Source: Xanthomonas axonopodis (lineage in GTDB: Bacteria > Pseudomonadota > Gammaproteobacteria > Xanthomonadales > Xanthomonadaceae). From it: a stretch of DNA of 58,779 nucleotides. Positions within the stretch are counted from its first letter, which is position 1, and every line of letters begins with the position of its first letter. The notes under the pieces are model-generated. The model saw nothing but the letters and a program-made list of their open reading frames with translations. It was not told the DNA's origin and searched no databases. Location: positions 1 through 58,779 of the forward strand of contig NZ_JFAQ01000147.1 in the NCBI RefSeq assembly GCF_001304695.1, written 5' to 3'. Below are positions 8,997 through 18,638 of the stretch, one piece after another. The position numbers and the translations under genes are program-made.

Positions 8997-10583
8997 TCAC
9001 GGCGCATCGCAACGCTTGCTGTCGGCGGCCGTGGCAGATGGCAGGCGTTGCGGCTGTGGCGCCAGCACTTCCCATTCCTGTACCGCCAGTGCGGCGTAGC
9101 TGGCCGCGTTGCCGGAGGCGTCCATGACCACACGCACGCAGCGCGTTGTCACCGGCGCGAACGACACCGCTTCATAGTGATCGGTCCGCGTGCCATACCC
9201 ATGGCTCGGCTGCACAGGCTGCCATCGCCCCGCGTTCCGGTATTCCAGATGCCAACGCGCTGGCGGTGCCACGCCGACGTCGGCACCGGCCGGGTGATCG
9301 GCCCAGAACACGATGCGCGTGCGATCCACGGTAATCGGTTGCGCCCAGCTGTATTGCAGCCATTGCTGCGGTGGATTGTTCTCCGTCCAGCTGGCCCACA
9401 TTTCCGGCGGCAAAGGATTGGCCTTGACGATGCCGTCGTTGAGCGCAGCGATCCAGTATTGCACCGGGATATCCGGACCGTTGGACGCGGTTGCGTAGGC
9501 CGATGGCGCTTGATTGCGCATAGGCGGCGCGGGAGGGGTTGGACGCCGCGTCGGCACGACGGTGCGGATGCTGGCCGGTTGCGTGCTGTCGTCCCATTCC
9601 AGCCGGTCGATCGCCACGCTGCGACGGAAATTTCCGCCGCCGTGCGCGTCGGCCGTGTGGTACACCAGATACCACTGTCGCTGAAATTCAACGATGCCCG
9701 GATGCGAAGTGGTGGAAGACACCGGTGGCAACACGATGCCGCGGTATGTCCACGGGCCCAACGGAGTTGGCGCGCTCGCGTAGGCAATGCAGGCGTGATA
9801 CAGCGTGGGCGTGCATGGCGAAAGACGTCCGGCATTGTTGGCCGCATACGCCAGGTAGTAGGTGCCGTTGCGCTTGAACAGCCAGGGCGCTTCGAAATAG
9901 CCGTCCAGCGTGTCCACCAGAACCGGCGTGCCTTTGAAGGTGACCATGTCGCGCTGCAGCTCAACACCGTACAACGCGCCGAAGGTGCCCCAATACAGAT
10001 ACACCCGCCCGTCGTCGTCGACCATCACGGTCGGGTCGATGTTCTGGATGTCGTTGCGATACGGCACCGACTGCGAGACCACCGGACCCTGCGGATGCAC
10101 GTCGGTCCACGGTCCGAGCGGATTGTCGGCCACCGCCACGCCGATCGCGAATGGGTCGACATTGGGTGAATCGCGCTGCTGCACCGGCGCATACAGGTAA
10201 TAGCGCCCATCCGGGCCCTGCACGATCTGCGCCGCGTAGGCATAACGCTTGTATGCCCAGGCAAAGACCTGCTGGGGCCGCAACAGATCGCGGTAGTGGG
10301 TCCAGTCGCCGCTGGCCGGATCGCTGCTGACGAACAGTTGCCAGCCGGGCATGACGAAGGCATTGAGATTGGGAGGAGCCGTATCGCGGCCGGCAATGAT
10401 GTACAGCTTGCCATCGGCCACCAATGGCGCCGGGTCGGCAGAATACGTGCTGCCGTCGGCGAGGATGGGATTGCCGGGTGCACGCAGCCGCGTTGCCTGC
10501 GGCGGCTGCATGGCACAGGCCGGAGCGCTGGCCAGCAACAACCCGCACGTCAGCACCAGCAACCGTGAGAACGTGCGCATCAT
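8997..10583 (-). CDS. hypAA: GH43 alpha-L-arabinofuranosidase with C-terminal discoidin-like domain (HypAA-like)
   Basis: Predicted to remove the terminal alpha-1,3-L-arabinofuranose of Hyp-linked tetra-arabinoside, exposing the beta-linked chain. The 528-residue protein has a signal peptide (MMRTFSRLLVL... APACA). The five-bladed propeller shows the GH43 acids: Asp50 (base, YSADPAP), Asp183 (pKa modulator, NIDPTV) and Glu231 (acid, GYFEAPW). From about residue 370 a beta-sandwich like F5/8 type C (ALNDGI... QWLQYSW... VRVVMD) probably binds carbohydrate. The start codon overlaps the stop of the upstream GH121-like gene (ATGA), so the two are translationally coupled. Family and catalytic residues are clear; substrate is inferred from the HypBA1/HypBA2/HypAA set known in Xanthomonas and Bifidobacterium. 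Confidence 0.87.
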   Translation of the reverse strand: MMRTFSRLLVLTCGLLLASAPACAMQPPQATRLRAPGNPILADGSTYSADPAPLVADGKLYIIAGRDTAPPNLNAFVMPGWQLFVSSDPASGDWTHYRDLLRPQQVFAWAYKRYAYAAQIVQGPDGRYYLYAPVQQRDSPNVDPFAIGVAVADNPLGPWTDVHPQGPVVSQSVPYRNDIQNIDPTVMVDDDGRVYLYWGTFGALYGVELQRDMVTFKGTPVLVDTLDGYFEAPWLFKRNGTYYLAYAANNAGRLSPCTPTLYHACIAYASAPTPLGPWTYRGIVLPPVSSTTSHPGIVEFQRQWYLVYHTADAHGGGNFRRSVAIDRLEWDDSTQPASIRTVVPTRRPTPPAPPMRNQAPSAYATASNGPDIPVQYWIAALNDGIVKANPLPPEMWASWTENNPPQQWLQYSWAQPITVDRTRIVFWADHPAGADVGVAPPARWHLEYRNAGRWQPVQPSHGYGTRTDHYEAVSFAPVTTRCVRVVMDASGNAASYAALAVQEWEVLAPQPQRLPSATAADSKRCDAP

Positions 10584-13500
10584 GGCGCAGCCGCCTTGAT
10601 CTGCACCACCAGCGGCACCGATACGTGTCCGGTGGGTGCACGCCCTTGCGCGGTGCCGGTGAGCTGGATCTCGCCAGGCTGAGCGTAACGCGCAGGCTGC
10701 AACGTGGGCCATTGCACCGGCAAGCGTTCGCGCGAGCCGTCGTTGTATTGCACAGTCACAAAGCCCGGTAGCGTCGGTGCATGCCCGACCACTGCGCTCA
10801 CCGCAGGCAACGGCTGCACGGTGTTGATCTGCCCGGGCGGCGTTGCGCGTACCCAGATGGTGGCCTTGACGGGAATCGCGCCCTCGACCAAGCCTTGCAG
10901 TTCCACCGCACCTTCGTGGCCCAGACGGCTGGCGGCCAGCTCGGACCACTGCATCGCCACCGGCAGCACACTGCCATCGGCAAAGAATGCGGTGATCTCC
11001 TGCGGCAGCGTCGGCAGTTGCCCGGGGGCAGTGCGCAGATCGATCGCCTCCACCTGTTTGGGCAGATCAGACAGTGCCTGCCATTCGTCCACACCGATGG
11101 CGGCCTGTCCGTCGCCCTTGGTCTGCGTCGTCAACACCACCCGCAGCCCGGTGGTCACGATCGGCGCAAAGCTGGCGGTGCTCGCCGCACCCGTCGCCCC
11201 CGCGGCAATCGGGTAGCCGCTCTTGCTGACGATGTCCTGCCAACGTCCGTCCTGCAGCATCTGCAATTTCCAACCGGCAGGCGCTGCCACGCCGCCATTG
11301 GGCTGGTCGTTCCATAGATAGAGCGTGCTCGACGACAAGCGCACCGGACGTGGCCATTGATACTGCAACCACACCGTTGCCGGCTGGTCGAGCCCGTAGC
11401 TGCCCCAGCGCAGGCTGCCACTGGGAAAACTGCCCGCCTGCGGGATGAAGCCATCGTTCAAGGCCTGCAGGCGGTACTGCATGCCGGTGAGCTGCGCACT
11501 GACACTGGCCATGGCCTGCAATGGAATGCTCTGCAGCGGCCGCGAGGCGGCTGCGCTGACGGGCACATCGGCATGCCCCATCAGCGCCCCGTCGTTGGCC
11601 ACCAGACGCAAGGTGTATTGCCCGGGACGGGTGAAACGCACCGAGGTCTGTAGCGCGGCGGCATCGGCAAACACCGCATCGCCGCCCTCCGGCGCCTGCT
11701 GCACGCGCCAGCGCACCTGCAGCGTGCCATTGGGCAAGCCGTCATCGCCGACGCGCCCCTGCACCGCCACCGCGCCATCAGCGCCATCAGCGCCAGGGGT
11801 GTCCAGCTGCCATGCCTGCACCTGCGGCGGCGCGTTGCCCGCAAATGCCGGCGCCGGCAAGCCGCTATCGAACAGCTGAATTTCCTTGATGCCGGTGCGC
11901 GCCGTGCCGGCGTGGGTCACCACCACGCGCAGCGCCGTGGCATGGATTGCCGGAAAGCGCACCCGATTGCGATTGCCCTCCGCCAATGTGGCATCGCGCA
12001 CCTGCCCGGGAACGTTCTTCCAGACACCGCTGCCATCCTGATATTGCACGGCGTAGATCCACGGCGCCGCGTAGCCAGGCCGCGTTCCCGAGGGAAAGCC
12101 GTTCTGGTCGCCACCCGGCGACGAGCTGCGATAGAAGTACAGCACGACCTGATCCAGGGTCTGCATGCTGCCCAGGTCCAGCGCGATCCAGTCGCTGGCC
12201 GACGGCGAGCCGGCAGTGCCCCAGAACGGCGTGCTGGCAGTACTGCCGTCTACTGCCGCCGTCGCTGGTAACCCGGCGGCGGCGAAACTGGCGCTGACAC
12301 GCGCACCCTGCGCCAGGTTGCGGCGATGCGCTGGCGGCAGCGCGACATCCACACCGGCCTTGGCCAGGATCTGCGCCACCCGCGTGCCCGCAGCAAACGG
12401 CACCAGCGTCATCGATGCCAAGGTCGCGGGATGGGCTTCGAGCACTTGCGCTGCGCCATTGCGGTTGACCGCATCCGGTGCGGCACTGACCTGCCCGTTG
12501 GCCGGATCGTAGATCACGTGTGCCAGCCGGTCCACGCGAAATGCCAGGCGGCCATCCAGATAGACGCTATAGCCCTTCGGCAGCCGGCCGCCGTAATGGC
12601 TGCCATCGCGATCCCAGACGATGCTCAGATTACGGTCGCGATAGCGCAGATTGTCGGCGGCGAAGTGGTCCCAGCCGATATCGATCGGATACAGCTCGAT
12701 CTTGCCGTCGCTGCGCGGACGAAAGCCCATCGCATCCTCGATCATGGTGAAGTTGGTCGCGCCCAGCTGGGTATGGTGGATCCACGAGCGATACCCAATC
12801 TTGCCACCGTTCCTGGCGCTGCCCTTGGCCCAGAATTCGTTCTGGTCGGGGTAGCGGTTGTCGCCATTGATAAAGGGCGCCCAGGCGTTCCAGTACAGCA
12901 GCTTGCGGTAGCTCTGCGCGTTCAGATACGGGCTGGGGTAATCGCGCAAGGCCGAGCCGAACAGACGAAATGCCACGGTCGCATTGATGGTGGAAAAATT
13001 ATTGCTGCCCACATCGGCGCCGCTGCCGCGCGCCTGCATGTCCACCTGGTTGGCGGTGTAGAACGGAAACAGCGGGTATTGCGCTGCGTCGGCGAACAGC
13101 CGCAACGCCCGCACATACTTGGGGGCGTAGTCAGGATCGCCCTGCTTGGGCATCAGACCCACGCTGAAGGGATAGTAGTTGTTGGTTTCCTTCCAATCGA
13201 CCGCCAGCCGCGGGCCGTCGGCCTGGCGATGCTTGAGCAGATCGCCGTACAGTCCGACCGAGTCGGGGGCGTCGCTGTGATCCTGCCACAGCACCTCCAG
13301 CAAGGCCTTGCGGATGCGGCGCGCGGTGGCCTGCATGCGCTGCGCGGTGGCGGTATCGCCCGCAAGCGCCGCGGCCTGCGCCGCCGCCTGCGCGTTGGCG
13401 TAGACGTAGGCGCTCTCGGTGCGATCCATGCGGATCTGACCGTGCTGGTCGGCCCAACCGAACGACACCGCATCGGCGTCGTTGCCGGTCATCGCCGCCC

Positions 13501-14947
13501 AGTCGTATTCAATCAGCCCATTGTGATTGAGATCGTAGGCAGCCAGTACATCGTCCACGTCACCGCTGCCATAGCGCGCCAGCTTGCCCGCCAGCGCCGC
13601 CGGGCCGCCGTGGATCTGCATCGACCGCCATGCCGCGGCCGTGATGTATTGCGCATAGGAATTGGACCAGTTCTCCGGCGAGCCAGGGTTGTCGGTGTAC
13701 TTGCCACCGCCGGCGGTCTCGCCCGCGCTGAGCCAGGTGCCATAGGCATACAGTGGATTGCGCAGGTATTTCAGATCGTCCAGGAACATCCCGGCGGTCA
13801 GCACGATCGCATTGTCGTAGCCAAGCACGCCCTCGATGGCGACCGGGAACTGATAGTCGTTACCGGGCACATTGGCATCGAGAAAATTGAAGCGCAGCAC
13901 CCACCAGCGATAGAATAGGCTCTTGCTGATGTTCTCGTTGGGCGTGTCCAGGTACGGCAGGTTGTCCACCCACCAGCGGTTGTAGCTGGCCACGTGCTGT
14001 TGGTAGGCCTGCTGCGGCGTTTGCGCGGCAATGCGCATGTACTCTGCTCGGGCTTCGGGCAACTCGCGGGTAAGCATGCCGAGCTGCAGCTTGATCGCCG
14101 CGGTTTCGCCGCTGGCGGGGATCTCCACATCGCGCACAAGACGCTGCCCCTCGACGCGGAAGCCATCGCCGGAAAGGCGGGGGAAGACCGTCGTGATGTG
14201 GTTGTAGGCGTTAAATGCACCGGTCAGCTCGTTGCCGTCGGCATGCTGCGCGATCGGCGACACCGCTTGCAGCGATAGCGTGTGCGCCGTGCCATCCAGA
14301 CTGGACAGCACGACGCTGGCAACCGCCACATTCTGCTCGGTGATGTACTTGACCAGGCGCATGCGCACGCCGGCGTCGGCAGCTTCGAACACGGTGCTGA
14401 AATAGCTCGGCGTCTGTCGCCTTTGCTGCGAAAGCTCCTTCCAGTGGATACGACGCTTGCCCAGCGTGGAGTGGATGTGGAATAGCGCGTCGTAATCGGT
14501 GGTATGCCAATACGCCACCTGCCCGACGAAGCCCGGCGCATCGGGCTCGTGATAGGTCAGATACGCGGCGCGACCACGTGTAAACAACCAGTCGTTGCGA
14601 TCGTCGCAGCCGCCGCCGGTTCCCTCGCGCACCAGCATGCGGTCGATCCAGAAATCGTTTCCCGGCGCCTGCCCTGCCCCATGCGCGACATCGGCCGCGT
14701 AGATCCGTGCCAGTTGCCCGCCGGGCGCAAACGGCACCGCGCTGGGAGGCATCGGGTGGTCAAGGCCGCGGAACAGCGGCTCGCCGATCATCGCATTGGG
14801 CTGGGCGACCGGGGCTTCCTGTGCGATTGCAAGTGGCCAGCCCAGCATGACGCATGTCCACAACAGCGCAGCAGCGCCGGTGCGTCGGGTCAAACGCAAC
14901 CAGCGCCGGTGCCGCGCCAGGAACGACTTCCAGCGTGAATTCCTCAT
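10580..14947 (-). CDS. hypBA2: Large multidomain six-hairpin glycosidase, GH121-like beta-L-arabinobiosidase (HypBA2-like)
   Basis: Predicted to release beta-1,2-arabinobiose from Hyp-linked arabinofuranosides. The 1455-residue protein has a basic N-terminus and Sec signal (LLWTCVMLGWPLAIAQ). Next come an N-terminal beta-sandwich and an (alpha/alpha)6 barrel at about residues 330-760 (YNRWWVDNLPYLD, WADQHG, ETNNYYPFSVG, WIHHTQLGATNF). After that are a galactose-binding-like domain near 870-1010 (VDGSTAS...FWG, IALDLGSMQTLDQVVLYFYRS), an immunoglobulin-like segment, a second F5/8-like domain (LNDGFIPQ...LQYQWPRPVRL) and two bacterial Ig-like modules ending ...VVQIKAAAP. ATG at 14947 has only a GGGGTGG-type site. 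It overlaps the GH43 gene by 4 bp. The family is assigned from domain order and cluster context; the catalytic acids cannot be named without an alignment. Confidence 0.75.
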   Translation of the reverse strand: MRNSRWKSFLARHRRWLRLTRRTGAAALLWTCVMLGWPLAIAQEAPVAQPNAMIGEPLFRGLDHPMPPSAVPFAPGGQLARIYAADVAHGAGQAPGNDFWIDRMLVREGTGGGCDDRNDWLFTRGRAAYLTYHEPDAPGFVGQVAYWHTTDYDALFHIHSTLGKRRIHWKELSQQRRQTPSYFSTVFEAADAGVRMRLVKYITEQNVAVASVVLSSLDGTAHTLSLQAVSPIAQHADGNELTGAFNAYNHITTVFPRLSGDGFRVEGQRLVRDVEIPASGETAAIKLQLGMLTRELPEARAEYMRIAAQTPQQAYQQHVASYNRWWVDNLPYLDTPNENISKSLFYRWWVLRFNFLDANVPGNDYQFPVAIEGVLGYDNAIVLTAGMFLDDLKYLRNPLYAYGTWLSAGETAGGGKYTDNPGSPENWSNSYAQYITAAAWRSMQIHGGPAALAGKLARYGSGDVDDVLAAYDLNHNGLIEYDWAAMTGNDADAVSFGWADQHGQIRMDRTESAYVYANAQAAAQAAALAGDTATAQRMQATARRIRKALLEVLWQDHSDAPDSVGLYGDLLKHRQADGPRLAVDWKETNNYYPFSVGLMPKQGDPDYAPKYVRALRLFADAAQYPLFPFYTANQVDMQARGSGADVGSNNFSTINATVAFRLFGSALRDYPSPYLNAQSYRKLLYWNAWAPFINGDNRYPDQNEFWAKGSARNGGKIGYRSWIHHTQLGATNFTMIEDAMGFRPRSDGKIELYPIDIGWDHFAADNLRYRDRNLSIVWDRDGSHYGGRLPKGYSVYLDGRLAFRVDRLAHVIYDPANGQVSAAPDAVNRNGAAQVLEAHPATLASMTLVPFAAGTRVAQILAKAGVDVALPPAHRRNLAQGARVSASFAAAGLPATAAVDGSTASTPFWGTAGSPSASDWIALDLGSMQTLDQVVLYFYRSSSPGGDQNGFPSGTRPGYAAPWIYAVQYQDGSGVWKNVPGQVRDATLAEGNRNRVRFPAIHATALRVVVTHAGTARTGIKEIQLFDSGLPAPAFAGNAPPQVQAWQLDTPGADGADGAVAVQGRVGDDGLPNGTLQVRWRVQQAPEGGDAVFADAAALQTSVRFTRPGQYTLRLVANDGALMGHADVPVSAAASRPLQSIPLQAMASVSAQLTGMQYRLQALNDGFIPQAGSFPSGSLRWGSYGLDQPATVWLQYQWPRPVRLSSSTLYLWNDQPNGGVAAPAGWKLQMLQDGRWQDIVSKSGYPIAAGATGAASTASFAPIVTTGLRVVLTTQTKGDGQAAIGVDEWQALSDLPKQVEAIDLRTAPGQLPTLPQEITAFFADGSVLPVAMQWSELAASRLGHEGAVELQGLVEGAIPVKATIWVRATPPGQINTVQPLPAVSAVVGHAPTLPGFVTVQYNDGSRERLPVQWPTLQPARYAQPGEIQLTGTAQGRAPTGHVSVPLVVQIKAAAP

Positions 14948-15351
14948 GCATCCACCCCATTAGCGTGCAAGACAGCGCGATCGATGCGGCGGCTGGTGTG
15001 CATCGGACAATAGACAGCTGCGATACTCCCCACTGCATCGCAAGCGATGTAATGCAGCCGTCTCACCATAGTTGTTTGCGCCGGCAACACCTGCGTCAAC
15101 ACGAAGTGCAGCGATGCACAGCGAACCTTGCTGCGCGTCGTCTGCCACCACGCGCAGCGACCGTGGCGACAGATGACGCGAACCGCCGGCCGCGAACCTA
15201 CCGGCTGACGCAGGCCATGCAGGCCAACCCCAGCTTTCCGCCACGTAGGCGCGCCATTGTTCGGTGCGGCATGTACCGCGCGCCCACTGCGTTCCAGGTG
15301 CGATGCGACGCCTACGCTGCCTGACACCTGTCTGCTGCCTTGTTAGCTGCT
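14948..15351. other. Intergenic between TonB receptor and GH121-like gene
   Basis: About 400 bp without a supported gene. It probably carries the promoter of the hypBA2-hypAA pair. No clear operator or terminator hairpin was found by eye. Confidence 0.5.
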
Positions 15352-18168
15352 CTAAAACTCTACGCGCAGCCGGCTCCAGACATACCGCCCGAGCGTGTCG
15401 TAGGTGCTCGCTTCGGTATTGGCCGCATTGGAGTAGCTGTAGAACCGTGGCGGCTTGCGGTCGCCCAGGTTGTCGATGCCCACCGCCAGCGTGCTATGCA
15501 GCGATGCGATCTTCCGGCTCAGCGAGGCGTCGTGATACACCACCGAGCCGATTGGGAAATAGGCGCAGCTGCCATCGGCATTGGTGTCGACGCAGAAGTT
15601 TTCGTACTGGCTACCGTTGACCGTGCGGCCCAGGTAACGGGTGTTCCAGCTCGCATGCCACGGGCCGTTGTCCCAGGCCAGATTAGCCACGGCGCGCCAG
15701 CGCGGCATGTTGCCCCAGCTGGAATTTTCGCCAACGTAATTATGCGGATCGCCCGCAAAGCGATAACTGGAGAAGAACGTCGCATCCAGCCCCAGCGCAA
15801 ACGTGCCCCAGGCGGTATCGGCCAGCGTGTAGTGAATGCCAGCGTCGTAGCCGCGAATATCGACCTTGCCGCTGTTGTACGCGAACGGCACCGACACCCG
15901 CGTCAACTGTCCGGTGGCATCGCGTTGAATCAGCGGGCAGAACGCGGCTTCGCTGCCGTCGAAGCAATCGCTGACGACCTGCTGATAGCCGACACCGCTC
16001 AGCATGTCGTCCAGCACGACTCGCCAGCTGTCCACGTTGAGCGACAGCCCGCGCACCTGATCCGGGTCGTAGACCAACCCCACATTGTAGGAGCGGCCAC
16101 GCTCGGGCTTGAGCTTGAAACCCACGTTATTGGCGCCGGAAGTCACCACGTTGAACTGCGCGGTATTGGTGAAGCTGCCATCGTTGGGCACGTTCGCGCA
16201 GGCCGGATTTGGCGTGCCGGTAAAGCCTGTGCACGGGTCCTCGAAGTCGCCGGTGTTGTCGACGACGCCGTTGTAGGGCGAGCCATACAAATCGCCCAAC
16301 GCCGGCGCCCGGAACACCTGCGAGCCAGTGGCGCGCACCAGCAGATTCGCAATTGGCCGCCACTCGATCGCAACCTTGCTGTTGGCGGTGCTGCCCCAGG
16401 CGTCGTAGTTGGAATAGCGCGAGCCCAGACTCAGGTTCAACACATTGGCGAACGGCACATCCTTCAACAGCGGCACCAGCAATTCTGCATAGGCTTCCCT
16501 GACCGACTCGTCGCGCCCCTGCTTTAGGATGCAGCCATCGTTGTAGTCGCAATTGCCATCGGCATCGGCAGCGGCCACCTCGCTCGTCGTGCCCTGCGCG
16601 AACGTGTTGGTGCGATACGCCAGGCCGACGGCCGCCTGCACCATTCCGGCCGGCAGCTTGAACAGATCGCCATTGGCGCTGATGTCGACAAAGCGCATCT
16701 GACTTTTGTCAATCAGGTCCACCGGCCGCTGCGTGCCACGCAATGCGGCGATGGTGGACGGGTCGTTGGGGTTGAAAATATTGATCGGCGTGCAACCGGC
16801 GATCGCTGCGCCAGGCGCGCCGCACTTCACTACGCCATCGCTGTCCAGGAACGAGGCACCGACTGCGTTGTTCAACGCCGAGGTGATCGAAAAACCGGTA
16901 CGCACCAAGGTGTCCTTGTAGCGTGCATGGCCGGCCGCCGCATCCCACTGCCAACTGGTGCCGTCGACGCGCCCGCGCAAGCCAGCCACGACATTGGTCT
17001 GGAACATGGTGGAGGTGTAGACGCGCGTATTGGCCTGCGGGGAGCGCAGATAGTAGGCGTCCAGTTGATCGCCGAACGGGTTGTAGTAGTTGTCTACCGC
17101 GTCCGCCATTTCCAGCCCGTAGGCATCCAAGCGCGAGACCGTCTTGCTGCGCGTCCAGAACACGTCCATGTAGCCCTGCACGCTGGGGGTGAAGTCGAGA
17201 CTGCCGTGCAGCGAGGCATTGGTGCGTTTGATCGGGGTGATCAGGTACTGCGCGTCGTAGACGTTGTAGCTGTCGGTGGCGCGATTGTAGGGGCGAAAAG
17301 CCTCTTCGCCGACCGGACCCGGCGCGACACCGGCCACCGGCGTCAGCACGCGCCCATCGGTCAGGAAGGCACGGGTGTTGGCGCCGCGAACTTCGCTGAC
17401 CTGCCCATCGAGATATTCCACCTGCTTTGCCGCATAACTGCGATCGCGATTGAACACCGGGTTCATCGAGTTTTGGCTGAGGCCCAGGATGAGCCCACCG
17501 CGGTCCCAGGTCTTGCCCCATTCCAGCCCGAGCGTGCGTCGATTGGCATCGCCGTGGGTGCTCTGTGCGTAGTCCGCGGTTGCGGCGAATCCGTCGTATT
17601 TGTCCTTGAGGATGACATTGACCACCCCGCCGATCGCATCGGAGCCGTATACCGACGACGCACCGTCGGTGAGCACTTCCACGCGCTCCACCATTGCTGC
17701 GGGGATTGCATTGACGTCCACGCCGGGCGCCGACGCCACGCTGCTGGCAGGCCCTGCCATGCGATGGCCGTTGACCAGCACCAGCGTGCGCTCGGGCCCG
17801 AGATTGCGTAGCGACACCAGCGCACGGCCGTGACTGAAGTTGGAATTGAGTGCAGGCCCGGTCTGGAAGCCGGCCATCATCGGCAAGCGCTGCAGCAGCT
17901 GCCCTAGTGTGTTCTGCCCACTGTCTTCGATACGCTGCCGGTCGATCACCACGACCGGGCTGGCGGTTTCGGCATCGACGCGGCGCAGATGGGTGCCGGT
18001 GACGTTGACCTGATCCAAGGTCTGCGTGGCATCGTCTGCACCATCGCCATGCTGTTGCGCGGCGGCCGGCACGGCGGCAACCGCCAGTGCAAACAGCAGC
18101 GCGTTGACGAGCCTGGTGGTCTGCAAGACGCGTCGTTTGGGAAAAGCAACAGTGCGGCTGGGCGACAT
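15352..18168 (-). CDS. TonB-dependent outer-membrane receptor (intact)
   Basis: A 938-residue outer-membrane transporter, likely for oligosaccharides or glycopeptides released by the cluster's enzymes. The start at 18168 is fixed by GAGGA 6 nt upstream. It has a signal peptide (LLFALAVAAVPAAAQQ), a plug with VNVTGTHLRRVDAETASPV, LVNGHRMAG and VYGSDAIGGVVNVIL, a long 22-strand-type barrel, and the terminal aromatic signature YDTLGRYVWSRLRVEF. It belongs to the same Xanthomonadaceae subgroup as the broken receptor at 2926-5812 (shared plug and DAIGGVVN block). No inner-membrane TonB/ExbB genes are in the window, so it must use the cell's general system. It is transcribed with the glycosidases, about 400 bp upstream of the GH121-like gene. 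Substrate is inferred from context only. Confidence 0.9.
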   Translation of the reverse strand: MSPSRTVAFPKRRVLQTTRLVNALLFALAVAAVPAAAQQHGDGADDATQTLDQVNVTGTHLRRVDAETASPVVVIDRQRIEDSGQNTLGQLLQRLPMMAGFQTGPALNSNFSHGRALVSLRNLGPERTLVLVNGHRMAGPASSVASAPGVDVNAIPAAMVERVEVLTDGASSVYGSDAIGGVVNVILKDKYDGFAATADYAQSTHGDANRRTLGLEWGKTWDRGGLILGLSQNSMNPVFNRDRSYAAKQVEYLDGQVSEVRGANTRAFLTDGRVLTPVAGVAPGPVGEEAFRPYNRATDSYNVYDAQYLITPIKRTNASLHGSLDFTPSVQGYMDVFWTRSKTVSRLDAYGLEMADAVDNYYNPFGDQLDAYYLRSPQANTRVYTSTMFQTNVVAGLRGRVDGTSWQWDAAAGHARYKDTLVRTGFSITSALNNAVGASFLDSDGVVKCGAPGAAIAGCTPINIFNPNDPSTIAALRGTQRPVDLIDKSQMRFVDISANGDLFKLPAGMVQAAVGLAYRTNTFAQGTTSEVAAADADGNCDYNDGCILKQGRDESVREAYAELLVPLLKDVPFANVLNLSLGSRYSNYDAWGSTANSKVAIEWRPIANLLVRATGSQVFRAPALGDLYGSPYNGVVDNTGDFEDPCTGFTGTPNPACANVPNDGSFTNTAQFNVVTSGANNVGFKLKPERGRSYNVGLVYDPDQVRGLSLNVDSWRVVLDDMLSGVGYQQVVSDCFDGSEAAFCPLIQRDATGQLTRVSVPFAYNSGKVDIRGYDAGIHYTLADTAWGTFALGLDATFFSSYRFAGDPHNYVGENSSWGNMPRWRAVANLAWDNGPWHASWNTRYLGRTVNGSQYENFCVDTNADGSCAYFPIGSVVYHDASLSRKIASLHSTLAVGIDNLGDRKPPRFYSYSNAANTEASTYDTLGRYVWSRLRVEF

Positions 18169-18638
18169 CGGAAATCCTCGTGCTGACACAGGGTACGGCG
18201 CACCTTCCTGCACGGCCGCGCACAGCCAAGCCGCACCGGCAAAGCGCATAGATGGGAGATCGATCACGATAGAGACTGCACCGGACTGCCGTCTCAACGG
18301 CAGCTCTCTACGCATGCAAGAAAGGCAACTGCAACGACACCGCTCTCCCATGAGAGCACATGCCTTGGCACACGCGTTACGTTAAAAAAATCTTGCGGCA
18401 ACGCCGCTGCGCCGTCTTGACGAATTTAGTCGGGGTTCATGCGGAAAATCGCGTGCTTGCGCCTGCTTTCGGGCATGCCTGCATTGCCCAAGCGGCAACA
18501 TCTCGGCACGATCATCCGATGCACCCTGGTCTCTGCGATCGACCAAAGCACCTGCATCCAATAGCAAGGCGGCACTGTGGTGCGCCATGTCCAGCAACAC
18601 TGCAACAATGGCGACGCTTGTTCATCGCCTCGCCGTTT
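18169..18638. other. Intergenic upstream of the intact TonB receptor
   Basis: 470 bp with no convincing gene. It likely holds the receptor's promoter and the end of the six-hairpin gene's transcript. I looked for plant-inducible-promoter-type repeats and saw none. Confidence 0.5.

Noticed and set aside
18169..18638. Plant-inducible-promoter (TTCG repeat) box upstream of the TonB receptor and arabinosidases
   Set aside because: No pair of TTCG-type half sites with the required spacing was seen upstream of the receptor or the GH121-like gene.
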